From: Variovorax gracilis | Lineage (GTDB): Bacteria > Pseudomonadota > Gammaproteobacteria > Burkholderiales > Burkholderiaceae_C | Reading direction: 5' to 3' | Assembly: GCF_030317115.1 (NCBI RefSeq) | Contig: NZ_JASZYF010000010.1 | Location: 162,370-226,369, forward strand | DNA length: 64,000 nt | Shown here: positions 1 through 7,410 of the stretch, in pieces | How positions within the stretch are numbered: position 1 is the first letter of the stretch | How the letters are laid out: every line of letters starts with the position of its first letter | Translations under genes and position numbers: made by a program | Notes under the pieces: model-generated | Seen by the model: only the letters and a program-made list of their open reading frames with translations | Databases searched by the model: none | What the model was told of the DNA's origin: nothing

Positions 1-271
1 TCTGCGCGGCGCGTTCCTCGACCTTGCGGCGCACGACGGAAGCCGGCAGGGCCTTGGTTTCGACCATGAATTCGAGCAGCCACTGGCCGCCGATGGATTC
101 GGCGAGCGGGCCATGTTCCTGGCCACGAGGTTCGACCCAGCCTGCGGATTTTTCCTGCGAGGGGCTGCAGGGGACGAAGCGCTGCGTGCCGAGGCCCTGC
201 TCGACCTGGTCGAGCGACTGCGACCACGTCGCTTCGATGCGGTAGACGATGACGTTCTTGAAGACGGACAC
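1..271 (-). CDS. rdgC: Recombination-associated protein RdgC, N-terminal part (runs off window)
   Basis: Only the first 90 codons are in the window; the gene continues past base 1. Reading from a GTG at 271, the protein begins VSVFKNVIVYRI and contains RFVPCSP, AGWVEPRG, IGGQWLLEF and LPASVVRRKVEER, the N-terminal signature of the RdgC family. RdgC is a ring-shaped DNA-binding protein that limits RecA activity during recombination; this role is family knowledge. The GTG start is inferred because the RdgC-like sequence begins there and no ATG lies just upstream. It is divergent from ilvE, with about 113 bases between the two starts. Confidence is high for the family and moderate for the exact start. 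Confidence 0.85.
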   Translation of the reverse strand, partial: MSVFKNVIVYRIEATWSQSLDQVEQGLGTQRFVPCSPSQEKSAGWVEPRGQEHGPLAESIGGQWLLEFMVETKALPASVVRRKVEERAAQ

Positions 272-384
272 TGAAACCCTTTGATGGCTGATTGGCAAAG
301 CTGTGCATTGTCGGTGCGGCGGAAACGGGCGCCGCCGTAAAATCGAAAGCTTTTGCGACATACCAACGCCTGAGGACCAAGAAC

Positions 385-1323
385 ATGAGCGCGCTGCCCC
401 CCGCACTGGACGACCGTGACGGCAAGATCTGGATGGACGGTGATCTCGTGGACTGGCGCGAAGCCAAGATCCACGTGCTGACCCACACGCTGCACTACGG
501 CTGCGGCGTTTTCGAGGGCGTCCGCGCCTACAACACGGTCAATGGCACCGCGATCTTCCGCCTGGCCGAGCACACGGAACGCCTCTTCAACAGCGCCAAG
601 ATCCTGCGCATGAAGATCCCGTTCACGCCCGAGCAGGTCAACGAGGCCCAGAAACAGGTGGTGCGCGAGAACAAGCTCGACAGCTGCTACCTGCGCCCCT
701 TGGTGTGGATCGGCTCCGAAAAGCTCGGCGTCAGCCCCAAGGGCAACCGCATCCACGCGATGGTCGCTGCCTGGTCCTGGGGCGCGTACCTCGGCGACGA
801 GGGCATGAAGCGCGGCATCCGCGTCAAGACCTCCAGCTTCACGCGCCACCACGTCAACATCACGATGACGCAGGCCAAGGCGGTGAGCAACTACAGCAAT
901 TCGATCCTCGCCAACATGGAAGCGCTGGATGACGGCTACGACGAGGCCCTGCTGCTCGATTCGAGCGGTTTCGTCTCCGAAGGCGCGGGCGAGAACGTGT
1001 TCGTGGTCAAGGGCGGCGTGGTCTACACGCCCGACCTGTCGGCCGGCGCGCTCAACGGCATCACCCGCAACACCATCCTGCACATCTGCAAGGACCTCGG
1101 CATCGAAGTCGTGCAGAAGCGCATCACGCGCGACGAGGTCTACATCGCCGACGAGGCCTTCTTCACCGGCACGGCCGCCGAAGTCACGCCGATCCGCGAA
1201 CTCGACCGTGTCGAGATCGGCATCGGATCGCGCGGCCCCGTCACCGAGAAGATCCAGAACGCGTTCTTCGACATCGTGAACGGACGCAATCCCAAGTACG
1301 CCCACTGGCTCACGAAGGTCTGA
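385..1323 (+). CDS. ilvE: Branched-chain amino acid aminotransferase
   Basis: Class IV PLP-dependent aminotransferase, 312 residues, normal for IlvE. It transfers the amino group between glutamate and the 2-oxoacids of leucine, isoleucine and valine, in the cytosol. The start at 385 (MSALPPALDD) is preferred because the fold begins at GKIWMDGDLVDW; the open frame extends upstream to 292 but that stretch is not family-like. Visible landmarks are HTLHYGCGVFEG (about residues 34-45), the PLP-lysine region TQAKAVSNY with Lys165, and the C-terminal FFTGTAAEVTPI. A small zinc-finger gene follows after 5 bases and is probably cotranscribed. Confidence is high. Confidence 0.95.
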   Translation: MSALPPALDDRDGKIWMDGDLVDWREAKIHVLTHTLHYGCGVFEGVRAYNTVNGTAIFRLAEHTERLFNSAKILRMKIPFTPEQVNEAQKQVVRENKLDSCYLRPLVWIGSEKLGVSPKGNRIHAMVAAWSWGAYLGDEGMKRGIRVKTSSFTRHHVNITMTQAKAVSNYSNSILANMEALDDGYDEALLLDSSGFVSEGAGENVFVVKGGVVYTPDLSAGALNGITRNTILHICKDLGIEVVQKRITRDEVYIADEAFFTGTAAEVTPIRELDRVEIGIGSRGPVTEKIQNAFFDIVNGRNPKYAHWLTKV

Positions 1324-1328
1324 AGCCC

Positions 1329-1541
1329 ATGTCCAGCCCCAAATCCGTGATCGAACTGCTCGCCAAGGACCTGAACGACCAAGGCGGCGTTTTCTGCCCG
1401 AACCCCAAGGCCGACATGCCGCTGTGGAGCGCGCACCCAAAGGTCTATCTCGACGTCGCCCGCACGGGCGAAGCCAAGTGCCCTTATTGCGGCACGGTGT
1501 ACCGCCTCAAAGCGGGCGAAGCGGTGGGACACCACCACTGA
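1329..1541 (+). CDS. CHCC-type zinc-finger protein (zf-CHCC family)
   Basis: A 70-residue protein with the four likely metal ligands Cys23, His36, Cys51 and Cys54 (CPYCGTVY), the CHCC zinc-finger pattern also found in the mitochondrial complex I subunit NDUFS6. Such proteins are widespread in proteobacteria, frequently beside ilvE, and their precise role is not settled. It ends in GHHH. It follows ilvE by 5 bases, so it is probably in the same transcript. Its last 35 bases overlap the 3' end of the convergent O-antigen ligase-like gene on the other strand, which is unusual but both reading frames look genuine. Confidence in the family is high; the function is unknown. Confidence 0.88.
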   Translation: MSSPKSVIELLAKDLNDQGGVFCPNPKADMPLWSAHPKVYLDVARTGEAKCPYCGTVYRLKAGEAVGHHH

Positions 1542-2763
1542 CACGTTCTTCGCGGCGCGGCACCAGTCCGCGCCAAGAATCGCCCGGCTCCTGCGCCAGC
1601 CGCAGGTAGACCATCCCCACCCACAGGATCGCGAGCCCGATCTGGGCGTCGCGCAGCGCGGAGTTCACCATGGTGGCGATCAGCACGATGAGCGTCGCGA
1701 CGAAGGCGTAGCGCCCGGCCATGTCGTCCCGCTTCCACGCCACCCAGACGCTCATGAGGATGATCGCCAGCAGGCTGAGCGCGCCGGGCACGCCACCCTG
1801 CGCACCCATCCACAGGAAGTCGTTGTGGGGCATGTTCTTGTAGTCCAGCAGCTTCGGCCCGCGCAGGTGCCACTGCTCGGTCCAGCCGCCGATGCCCCAG
1901 CCCGCGAAGGGCCGGTCGATGATCATGCGGGCGGTGTCGCGGTACATGTAGTAGCGCACCACCCAGCTGGCCTCCGAAATCTCGCCCGCCTGCGCCGCCT
2001 CGATCTCCTGGATGCCGACCGCGAACTTCTGCTGCACCACGGGTGAGTTCCACAACCCGGCCGCTGCGACCACGCCGCCCACCATCAGCACCACCGCCAG
2101 CACCTTGAGTTGCCGGCGCCATTGATGTACGCAGGCAGCAGGGATCGCCAGCAGAAGCGCCAGCAGCGAGGTGCGCGAAGGCAGGGTGAAGGTGATGATC
2201 GCGATCACCGCCGGAATCAGCGCAAAGGCCAAGGCGGCCCGGCCGGGGCGATGCTCGGAGAGCGCCTTGAGCCCATACACCGCTGCGGTCGCGGCCATGA
2301 TGGTGAACAGAAGGGCATTGCTGATCGACTTGTTGCCGATCAGGATCAGCACGCCGCGCCACGGCTCCAGCATCGGAAAGCCGACCGTGTAGTACAGCGC
2401 GATCATGACGATGTTGACGAGCCCCATGATCCAAAAGCCGCGCACGGCCCAGATCGCCTCTTCGCGCGTGAGCGCCAGCGCCATCAGCACGGTGGCCGCG
2501 ATGCGCAGGCCGTGGAACAGGTTCGACGCGGTCTCGGGGTAGTAGGGGCCCAGCGCCAGGATGACCAGCGTCCACGCCACGTAGGCCATGACGGGCCACC
2601 ACATCGGGTTGTTGCGCAGCCGGACCGCCCGCTCGCGCCATCCGCCGGCAACCACGAGCGTGATCAGCAGCAGCACGGCCGCAAAGTACGTCACGCCAAC
2701 CGGCATGAACACCGTCAGCCCCCAGAACATGGCCGCGGGCCCGACGAGTCTCGATCTCTGCAT
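1507..2763 (-). CDS. O-antigen ligase / polymerase-like membrane protein (Wzy_C family)
   Basis: A 418-residue integral membrane protein with about ten hydrophobic segments, starting at MQRSRLVGPAAM. A central hydrophilic loop (roughly residues 255-330) carries SWVVRYYMYRDTARMI, PFAGWGIGGW and KNMPHNDFLWMG, the pattern of the Wzy_C domain shared by O-antigen ligases (WaaL), polymerases and glycoprotein oligosaccharyltransferases. It probably joins or extends a polyprenyl-linked glycan at the periplasmic face of the inner membrane. The start at 2763 is chosen because the first membrane helix follows directly; the frame stays open to 2874 but crosses an intergenic repeat. No other polysaccharide genes lie nearby, so the substrate cannot be inferred. 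Confidence in the family is good. Confidence 0.8.
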   Translation of the reverse strand: MQRSRLVGPAAMFWGLTVFMPVGVTYFAAVLLLITLVVAGGWRERAVRLRNNPMWWPVMAYVAWTLVILALGPYYPETASNLFHGLRIAATVLMALALTREEAIWAVRGFWIMGLVNIVMIALYYTVGFPMLEPWRGVLILIGNKSISNALLFTIMAATAAVYGLKALSEHRPGRAALAFALIPAVIAIITFTLPSRTSLLALLLAIPAACVHQWRRQLKVLAVVLMVGGVVAAAGLWNSPVVQQKFAVGIQEIEAAQAGEISEASWVVRYYMYRDTARMIIDRPFAGWGIGGWTEQWHLRGPKLLDYKNMPHNDFLWMGAQGGVPGALSLLAIILMSVWVAWKRDDMAGRYAFVATLIVLIATMVNSALRDAQIGLAILWVGMVYLRLAQEPGDSWRGLVPRREERVSGGVPPLRPL

Positions 2764-2780
2764 CGCCGGAATTCTAGTGG

Positions 2781-2899
2781 CGCCCCCAGCCGTGTCCCGT
2801 TCGTGAAACACCGCGGGTCCGGCTCCGCCGGCCCGCCGGTGTTGCCCCCAGCGAGGGGGTAGGCGAAGCGACACGAAGTGCGCGAAGCCTGGGGGAGGC
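2781..2899 (-). repeat. Intergenic G/C-rich repeat, copy A
   Basis: Read on the minus strand, this starts near CTCCCCCAGGCTTCGCGCAC, continues through a CCCCCTCG...GGGGGC stem and ends in CGGACCCGCGGTGTTTCACG. The same ordered blocks recur at 16348-16447 and 31283-31390 on the plus strand, with shorter related pieces at 37540-37585 and 42361-42467. It lies between the two-component genes and the O-antigen ligase-like gene. It has strong self-complementary parts but no coding potential. The function is unknown. Confidence 0.7.
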
Positions 2900-2901
2900 G
2901 C

Positions 2902-4083
2902 TTAGTGCGGCAGCGTGATGACGAAGCTCGCGCCGCCGCCGGGACGGTCTTCGCAGCGCACGCTGCCGCCGTGGCGCTCGGTGATCGACTTCACCAGGGC
3001 GAGGCCGAGGCCGACGCCACCGTTGCGTTCGCTCGCGCCAGGCAGGCGGTAGAAGGGCTCGAAGATGCGTTCGCGCAGCGCGGCGGGGACACCCGGGCCG
3101 CGGTCATTGACTCGAATCTCCGCCTGGCCGGCGCGGCTGCCGATCTCCACGCTGGTCTCGCCGGCGCCGTAGCGGCGCGCGTTCTCGAGCAGATTGCGAA
3201 TCGCCCGGCGCAACAGGCGCGGCACGCCTCGCACCGTGAGGGTGTCGTTGTTCGTGCCTTCCCTGACTTCCAGGTCAGCATCGACGCGCGCGCATTCCTC
3301 GGCCGCAAGGCCCGTGAGGTCGACTGTCTCGACCGTGCCCATGTCGGCTTCCTTCGCGTCCAGCCGGCTCGCGAGCAAGATCTCGTCGATCAACTGGTCG
3401 AGTTCGCCGATGTTGCGAGAAATCTCCTCTCGCGCGCCGGGGCTGGGACGATCGCCCATCAGCTCCAGGCCCATGCGGATGCGCGTGAGCGGGGAGCGCA
3501 GTTCATGCGAGGCATTGGCGAGCAGCGACTTGTGCGAGCGCACCAGTTCCTCGATGCGTGCCGCCGCCGCGTTGAAGCCGTTGGACAGATCGGCCACTTC
3601 GTCCTGCCCTTCTTCGGCGACGCGCACCGACAGGTCGCCTTCGCCCCAGCGCTGCACGCCCCGCTGCAGTGTTTCGAGACGCTTGGTCAGCCGGCGCACG
3701 ATCGGGTAGACGCCGAGCGCGACCGCTACGCCGACGAGCGCCACCATCCAGCCCAGCCCGAAGGGCGTGCGCCAGGGCGCCATGCCGCCGCCCGGCGGGC
3801 GTTCGCGCGGCGCCACCTGCAGCGAGAGCGCTCGTCCGTCGTTGAGCGTGACGTCGAATTCGAGTCCCTGGCCCGGCACGCGCATCGCCTTGCCGTGGCC
3901 GATGGGCTGGTCCTTGCCGTCGAGCACGACCACTTCGCGCGGCACGGGCGCGAGCCGCTCGCGCTCGTTCTCGGCGGCTTCGCGAACGATCCAGTTGGCC
4001 GTCAGCGTGAGGATGAACACGCCGGCGACCACCGCCAGCCAGATGCGGACATAGAGATGCCGCCTGTAGAGCTTGAGCAGCAT
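2902..4083 (-). CDS. Sensor histidine kinase (OmpR/EnvZ class)
   Basis: A 393-residue membrane kinase, second gene of a two-gene operon; its ATG lies 4 bases after the regulator's stop. Order of parts: transmembrane helix (about 11-29), periplasmic domain (about 30-108), second helix (about 109-128), HAMP linker (about 129-182), phosphorylation region NASHELRSPLTR with His193, then the ATPase domain with N-box LLENARRYG, G1 box NDRGPGVP and G2 box GGVGLGLALVK. The short periplasmic domain suggests an envelope or ion signal, but the ligand cannot be read from sequence. RstB-like is a possible comparison. Confidence is high for class, low for signal. Confidence 0.93.
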   Translation of the reverse strand: MLLKLYRRHLYVRIWLAVVAGVFILTLTANWIVREAAENERERLAPVPREVVVLDGKDQPIGHGKAMRVPGQGLEFDVTLNDGRALSLQVAPRERPPGGGMAPWRTPFGLGWMVALVGVAVALGVYPIVRRLTKRLETLQRGVQRWGEGDLSVRVAEEGQDEVADLSNGFNAAAARIEELVRSHKSLLANASHELRSPLTRIRMGLELMGDRPSPGAREEISRNIGELDQLIDEILLASRLDAKEADMGTVETVDLTGLAAEECARVDADLEVREGTNNDTLTVRGVPRLLRRAIRNLLENARRYGAGETSVEIGSRAGQAEIRVNDRGPGVPAALRERIFEPFYRLPGASERNGGVGLGLALVKSITERHGGSVRCEDRPGGGASFVITLPH

Positions 4084-4087
4084 CGCG

Positions 4088-4801
4088 TCAGTCTTGCTGC
4101 TTGCCGAACACGTAGCCCACACCGCGCACCGTCAGGATGCGCTTGGGGTTCTTGGCGTCGACCTCTATTGCGGCGCGGATGCGGCCCATGTGGACGTCGA
4201 TCGAGCGGTCGAATGCTTCGAGCTCGCGGCCGCGCACGGCTTCCATGATCTGGTCGCGGGTAAGCACCCGGCCGGCGCGCTCGGCCATCGCGACCAGCAG
4301 GTCGAACTGGTAGGAGGTGAGGTCGGCGGGCTCGCCGCCGACGGTGACCGTGCGGGCGTTGCGGTCGATTTCCAGCGTGCCGAAACGCAGCACCGACGGC
4401 GCGCTCGCATCGGCCGCGGTCTCGCCGCGCCGGCGCAGCACCGCGCGGATGCGGGCGAGCAGTTCGCGCGGCTCGAAGGGCTTGGGCAGGTAGTCGTCGG
4501 CTCCGATCTCGAGGCCGATGATGCGGTCCATCGGGTCGCCCTTGGCGGTGAGCATCAGCACCGACACCTTGGCGAGGCCGTTGGGCAGCGCGCGGATGCG
4601 GCGGCAGATCTCCAGGCCGTCAGTGTCCGGCAGCATCAGGTCGAGGATGACGAGGTCGGGCGATCGCTGCTGCAACTGCTCGAGCCCGCTGGCGCCGTCG
4701 GCCGCGTGGGTGAAGCCGAAGCCGGACTGCGTCAGGTACTCGCCCACCATCTGCGCCAGGCGGGCGTCGTCTTCGATCATCAGGAGTTGAGGGGTGCTCA
4801 T
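4088..4801 (-). CDS. OmpR-family response regulator
   Basis: A 237-residue DNA-binding regulator. The receiver domain (1-118) has the acidic pair Glu10/Asp11, phospho-acceptor Asp54 in VILDLMLPD, Thr/Ser switch in LMLTAKGDP and a conserved lysine. The C-terminal winged helix (about 135-235) carries TSYQFDLLVAMAERAGRVL, TRDQIM and SIDVHMGRIRAAIE, ending RGVGYVFGK. It is the first gene of the operon with the kinase. A direct repeat spaced by ten bases about 110 bases upstream (4908-4922) is a plausible autoregulatory site. The regulon is not evident from neighbours. Confidence is high for the family. Confidence 0.94.
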   Translation of the reverse strand: MSTPQLLMIEDDARLAQMVGEYLTQSGFGFTHAADGASGLEQLQQRSPDLVILDLMLPDTDGLEICRRIRALPNGLAKVSVLMLTAKGDPMDRIIGLEIGADDYLPKPFEPRELLARIRAVLRRRGETAADASAPSVLRFGTLEIDRNARTVTVGGEPADLTSYQFDLLVAMAERAGRVLTRDQIMEAVRGRELEAFDRSIDVHMGRIRAAIEVDAKNPKRILTVRGVGYVFGKQQD

Positions 4802-4907
4802 GGGTGATTGTCCTTCGCGCTCGGGGCGCTGCGGTGTGGCCTGGAGAAGGGCCAGCGTCTCAAGTCCTAGGTTCTCCCCGCGGCGCCAAGCAGGCTTGAA
4901 CGCTGCG

Positions 4908-4922
4908 TAAAGTTGCGTAAAC
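4908..4922 (-). promoter_or_regulatory. Candidate OmpR/PhoP-type direct-repeat operator
   Basis: On the minus strand the sequence reads GTTTACGCAACTTTA: GTTTA, five bases, CTTTA. On the plus strand this is two copies of TGCGTAAA ten bases apart (4904 and 4914). One-helical-turn direct repeats are how OmpR-family dimers bind, and the layout resembles the PhoP box (GTTTA-N5-GTTTA) with one mismatch. It lies upstream of the response regulator gene, so autoregulation is the simplest reading. This is inference from pattern only. Confidence 0.45.
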
Positions 4923-4939
4923 GTTGCCGCCCCGGCTTG

Positions 4940-6571
4940 TCAGCCCGGCTCGAAAAGCATGGCTTCCGACGGGGCGTCCGAGCGGAGTCGGGCTGGTTTC
5001 TCCGCCAGCAAGGTGCCGAGTTCACCGGCCGCGAGAGTCGGATTGTCGTGCCTTGCGCGCTCCAGGATTTCCATCGCCAGCGCGCGCAGTCGTTCTGCGG
5101 AAGCCCGCATGCGCGCCTTGAAGGCCTCGTCGTCCAGCCGGTCGTTCAGGCTGCGATTGAGTTCCGCGAACCATGGGAGCGCCGCCTGGTCCAGCATCAC
5201 CGGCCGATTGCGCCGGCGGCTGACACCAGACCACGCGCGCAGGAAGTCCTGCACCGCGAAGTTGAGGCGCTGGCAATCCTGCAGTTCCTCGCGCAGGCTG
5301 CCCAGCACGGCCATGTCGGTGAGCCGTTGCTGGAAGAAGATCTGCGACAGCACGCCCCAGTAGTAGGTGTAGTCCCAGATCACCTTGACCGGCAGCACCT
5401 CCGGATCGCCGAAGAGCGGGTACTGGTCGGTGTAGAGCGCGAGCGTGCTCTCGTAGAACGAGTGGTAGATCTGGTCGTAGAGCTGGGCCCGGGCCTCCAG
5501 CGCGTGCCCCGCGCGGTCGTGCGCGATCAGGTCGGTGATGTAGGTGTTGCCCACCGCGATGAAATCGCTGCCCGGCGAATAGAAGGGGTCGAGAAAAAGC
5601 CCGGCCTCGCCGGTCAGCGCCCAACGCTTGCCCGAGAACACCTGCTTGCAACCGTACGAGAAGTTGCGAAAGAAGGCGAAGTCCTGAAGCAGGTGGCGCT
5701 TGCCGTCGAGTTCGTCATACAGGCGAGGCTGCCAGGTCTGGAACCACTGCATCGCCTTGTCGAAAGTGTCCATGGTGTCGAGCGGGTGCAGGCGCGGGTC
5801 GGCGACGATGCCGACCGAATGCGATCCCGAAGCCAGCGGAATCAGCCAGACCCAGTAGCCCGCGCCGACCAGGTGATTGGTCGAGAGCCAACGCGCCCGG
5901 GGCTCGCAGCGCGCACGCCATGCCGGGTCGTCCGACCAGTCGTCGATGGTGATGCGGTCGCCGATGCGGAACCACACCGCATTGCAGTCATGCGCATTGG
6001 CCTGCGCGAGCCCGAGCTTGCGCTTGAGCATGCCGGCGCGGCCGCAGGCGTCGACCAGCCAGCGGGCATGCACGGTGTGCGTTTTGCCCTCCTGCGACCA
6101 TTCGATTCGATGCGGCTGGTGCGCGTCCTCGGCGAGCTCGAGCGAGCGCACCATCGCGCTGTCGACGAAGCGCACGCCGTTGCGCGCGGCCTCCTCGCCC
6201 AGGTAGTTCTCGAAGATGCCGCGGTCGATCTGGTAGCTCGGTACCGAAAGGTAGCGGCTCGCGCCGACCTCCGTCACCTGGTCGATGTCGCGCCGGCCTT
6301 CGCTGAAGAAGAAGCGGAAGCCGAACTTGCGAAGCTGCGCGCCGTGCATGTGCGGCCGGAGGCCGAGCACCGTGTCGAAGTAGTGGGCGCCGATCTCGAC
6401 CGAGGACTCGCCCACCTTGTGCGCCGCGTGCGGCACCGGATGCGCGCGGCGCTCCAGCACCACCACGTCGATGTCGGCGAAGCGCCGCTTGAGTTGCAGT
6501 GCCAGGGTCAGCCCCGCGAGTCCCCCGCCCATGATGACGACGTCATGCTGGTGGGGGGGGGTCGCGGTCAT
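4940..6571 (-). CDS. Halogenase-like FAD-dependent oxidoreductase
   Basis: A 543-residue flavoprotein, last of a three-gene minus-strand operon. The N-terminal FAD-binding motif is IMGGGLAGLTLAL (GxGxxG, residues 15-20). It carries the flavin-dependent halogenase signature WxWxIP as WVWLIP (240-245), and KFGFRF with Lys82 lies where tryptophan halogenases have their catalytic lysine (by-eye comparison). Further on are GEAGLFLDPFYSPG and a helical C-terminus. Halogenase-like flavoproteins occur in aryl-polyene and xanthomonadin clusters, and this gene follows ketosynthase-type genes by 5 bases. It may halogenate or hydroxylate a polyene or aromatic starter. Start ATG 6571 sits just before a run of nine G bases. 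Family confidence is good; the reaction is uncertain. Confidence 0.75.
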   Translation of the reverse strand: MTATPPHQHDVVIMGGGLAGLTLALQLKRRFADIDVVVLERRAHPVPHAAHKVGESSVEIGAHYFDTVLGLRPHMHGAQLRKFGFRFFFSEGRRDIDQVTEVGASRYLSVPSYQIDRGIFENYLGEEAARNGVRFVDSAMVRSLELAEDAHQPHRIEWSQEGKTHTVHARWLVDACGRAGMLKRKLGLAQANAHDCNAVWFRIGDRITIDDWSDDPAWRARCEPRARWLSTNHLVGAGYWVWLIPLASGSHSVGIVADPRLHPLDTMDTFDKAMQWFQTWQPRLYDELDGKRHLLQDFAFFRNFSYGCKQVFSGKRWALTGEAGLFLDPFYSPGSDFIAVGNTYITDLIAHDRAGHALEARAQLYDQIYHSFYESTLALYTDQYPLFGDPEVLPVKVIWDYTYYWGVLSQIFFQQRLTDMAVLGSLREELQDCQRLNFAVQDFLRAWSGVSRRRNRPVMLDQAALPWFAELNRSLNDRLDDEAFKARMRASAERLRALAMEILERARHDNPTLAAGELGTLLAEKPARLRSDAPSEAMLFEPG

Positions 6572-6576
6572 GGGGT

Positions 6577-7410
6577 TCAGCTCTGCGCTTCGAGCTGCAG
6601 TTCGGGCTGCAGGTCCAGTCGCAACGACAGCGCGGCCGACAGCGGCAGCGCGAGCGATTCGGCCTTGCCGCGCGCGAGCGCTTCGAACAGGGGCAGCGCG
6701 TCGGCCATCGCGTTGACCTTCAGGGCGCGCGCAGCGTCGGTGCGCAGGGTCGGTGCCGGCGTGGCCCCGGGCGCGAGTGACCATTCGAAGGCAGCGACGG
6801 TGCGCTCGGTGCGCCTCGGCGAGATCACGAGCGCCACCGCGAGCAGGTCGCGGCTGGCGGTCACTGAGGCCAGCGCGCCCACGGCGGGCATGTCGTAGCC
6901 CGCCAGGAGCACGGCGCGCTGGTCGGCCGCGCATTGCGCCGCGGCTTCGAGCAGGCCGGAGGCGAAGGTGCTCTCGTAGGCGGTCAGGGAGTTGCTGGCC
7001 GCCATGCAGCCGGTGCCGATCGTCCAGTAGCCCACGGCCGCGTTGTGCACCGAGTTGTGGAACTTGATCGGCGACAGCAGCTTCGGATCGCTCGCCAGCG
7101 TGCCGCACATGTAGTCGTTGATGCCGAGGTCGCCGTGCGCCGATGCAAAGACGCACGGCAGGTCCGCTGCGTTGCGGCCCGAGGCGGCGACCGCCGCTGC
7201 CGCGACTTCGAGCGCCAGCGCCACCGTGTCGGGCGCGCGGCGCCGTTCGGCGGGCGCAAGCACCTGTGGCGAGGGCCGCTTGGCCGGTGGATCGGCCGGT
7301 GTGGCTTCGCCACGGAACACGGCGCTGGCCAGTTCCCATCCGGGCAGGCTGGGCGCCCAGAAGGCCGGGCCTTCGATGAAGAGAGTGGGGGTCTTGTGTG
7401 TAGCGCTCAT
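6577..7410 (-). CDS. Beta-ketoacyl synthase N-domain protein, chain-length-factor-like
   Basis: A 277-residue protein matching the short 'ketoacyl-synt_2' type rather than a full ketosynthase. Landmarks are VFASAHGDLGINDYMCGTL, KFHNSVHNAAVGYWTIGTG and AASNSLTAYESTF. It lacks the second half of a thiolase fold with the two catalytic histidines, so it is unlikely to condense on its own; a cysteine (Cys135) sits in the usual nucleophile region. Such proteins accompany ketosynthases in aryl-polyene clusters, where they are thought to set chain length. Its ATG overlaps the ketosynthase stop (ATGA), indicating translational coupling. Confidence is good for the family. Confidence 0.78.
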   Translation of the reverse strand: MSATHKTPTLFIEGPAFWAPSLPGWELASAVFRGEATPADPPAKRPSPQVLAPAERRRAPDTVALALEVAAAAVAASGRNAADLPCVFASAHGDLGINDYMCGTLASDPKLLSPIKFHNSVHNAAVGYWTIGTGCMAASNSLTAYESTFASGLLEAAAQCAADQRAVLLAGYDMPAVGALASVTASRDLLAVALVISPRRTERTVAAFEWSLAPGATPAPTLRTDAARALKVNAMADALPLFEALARGKAESLALPLSAALSLRLDLQPELQLEAQS

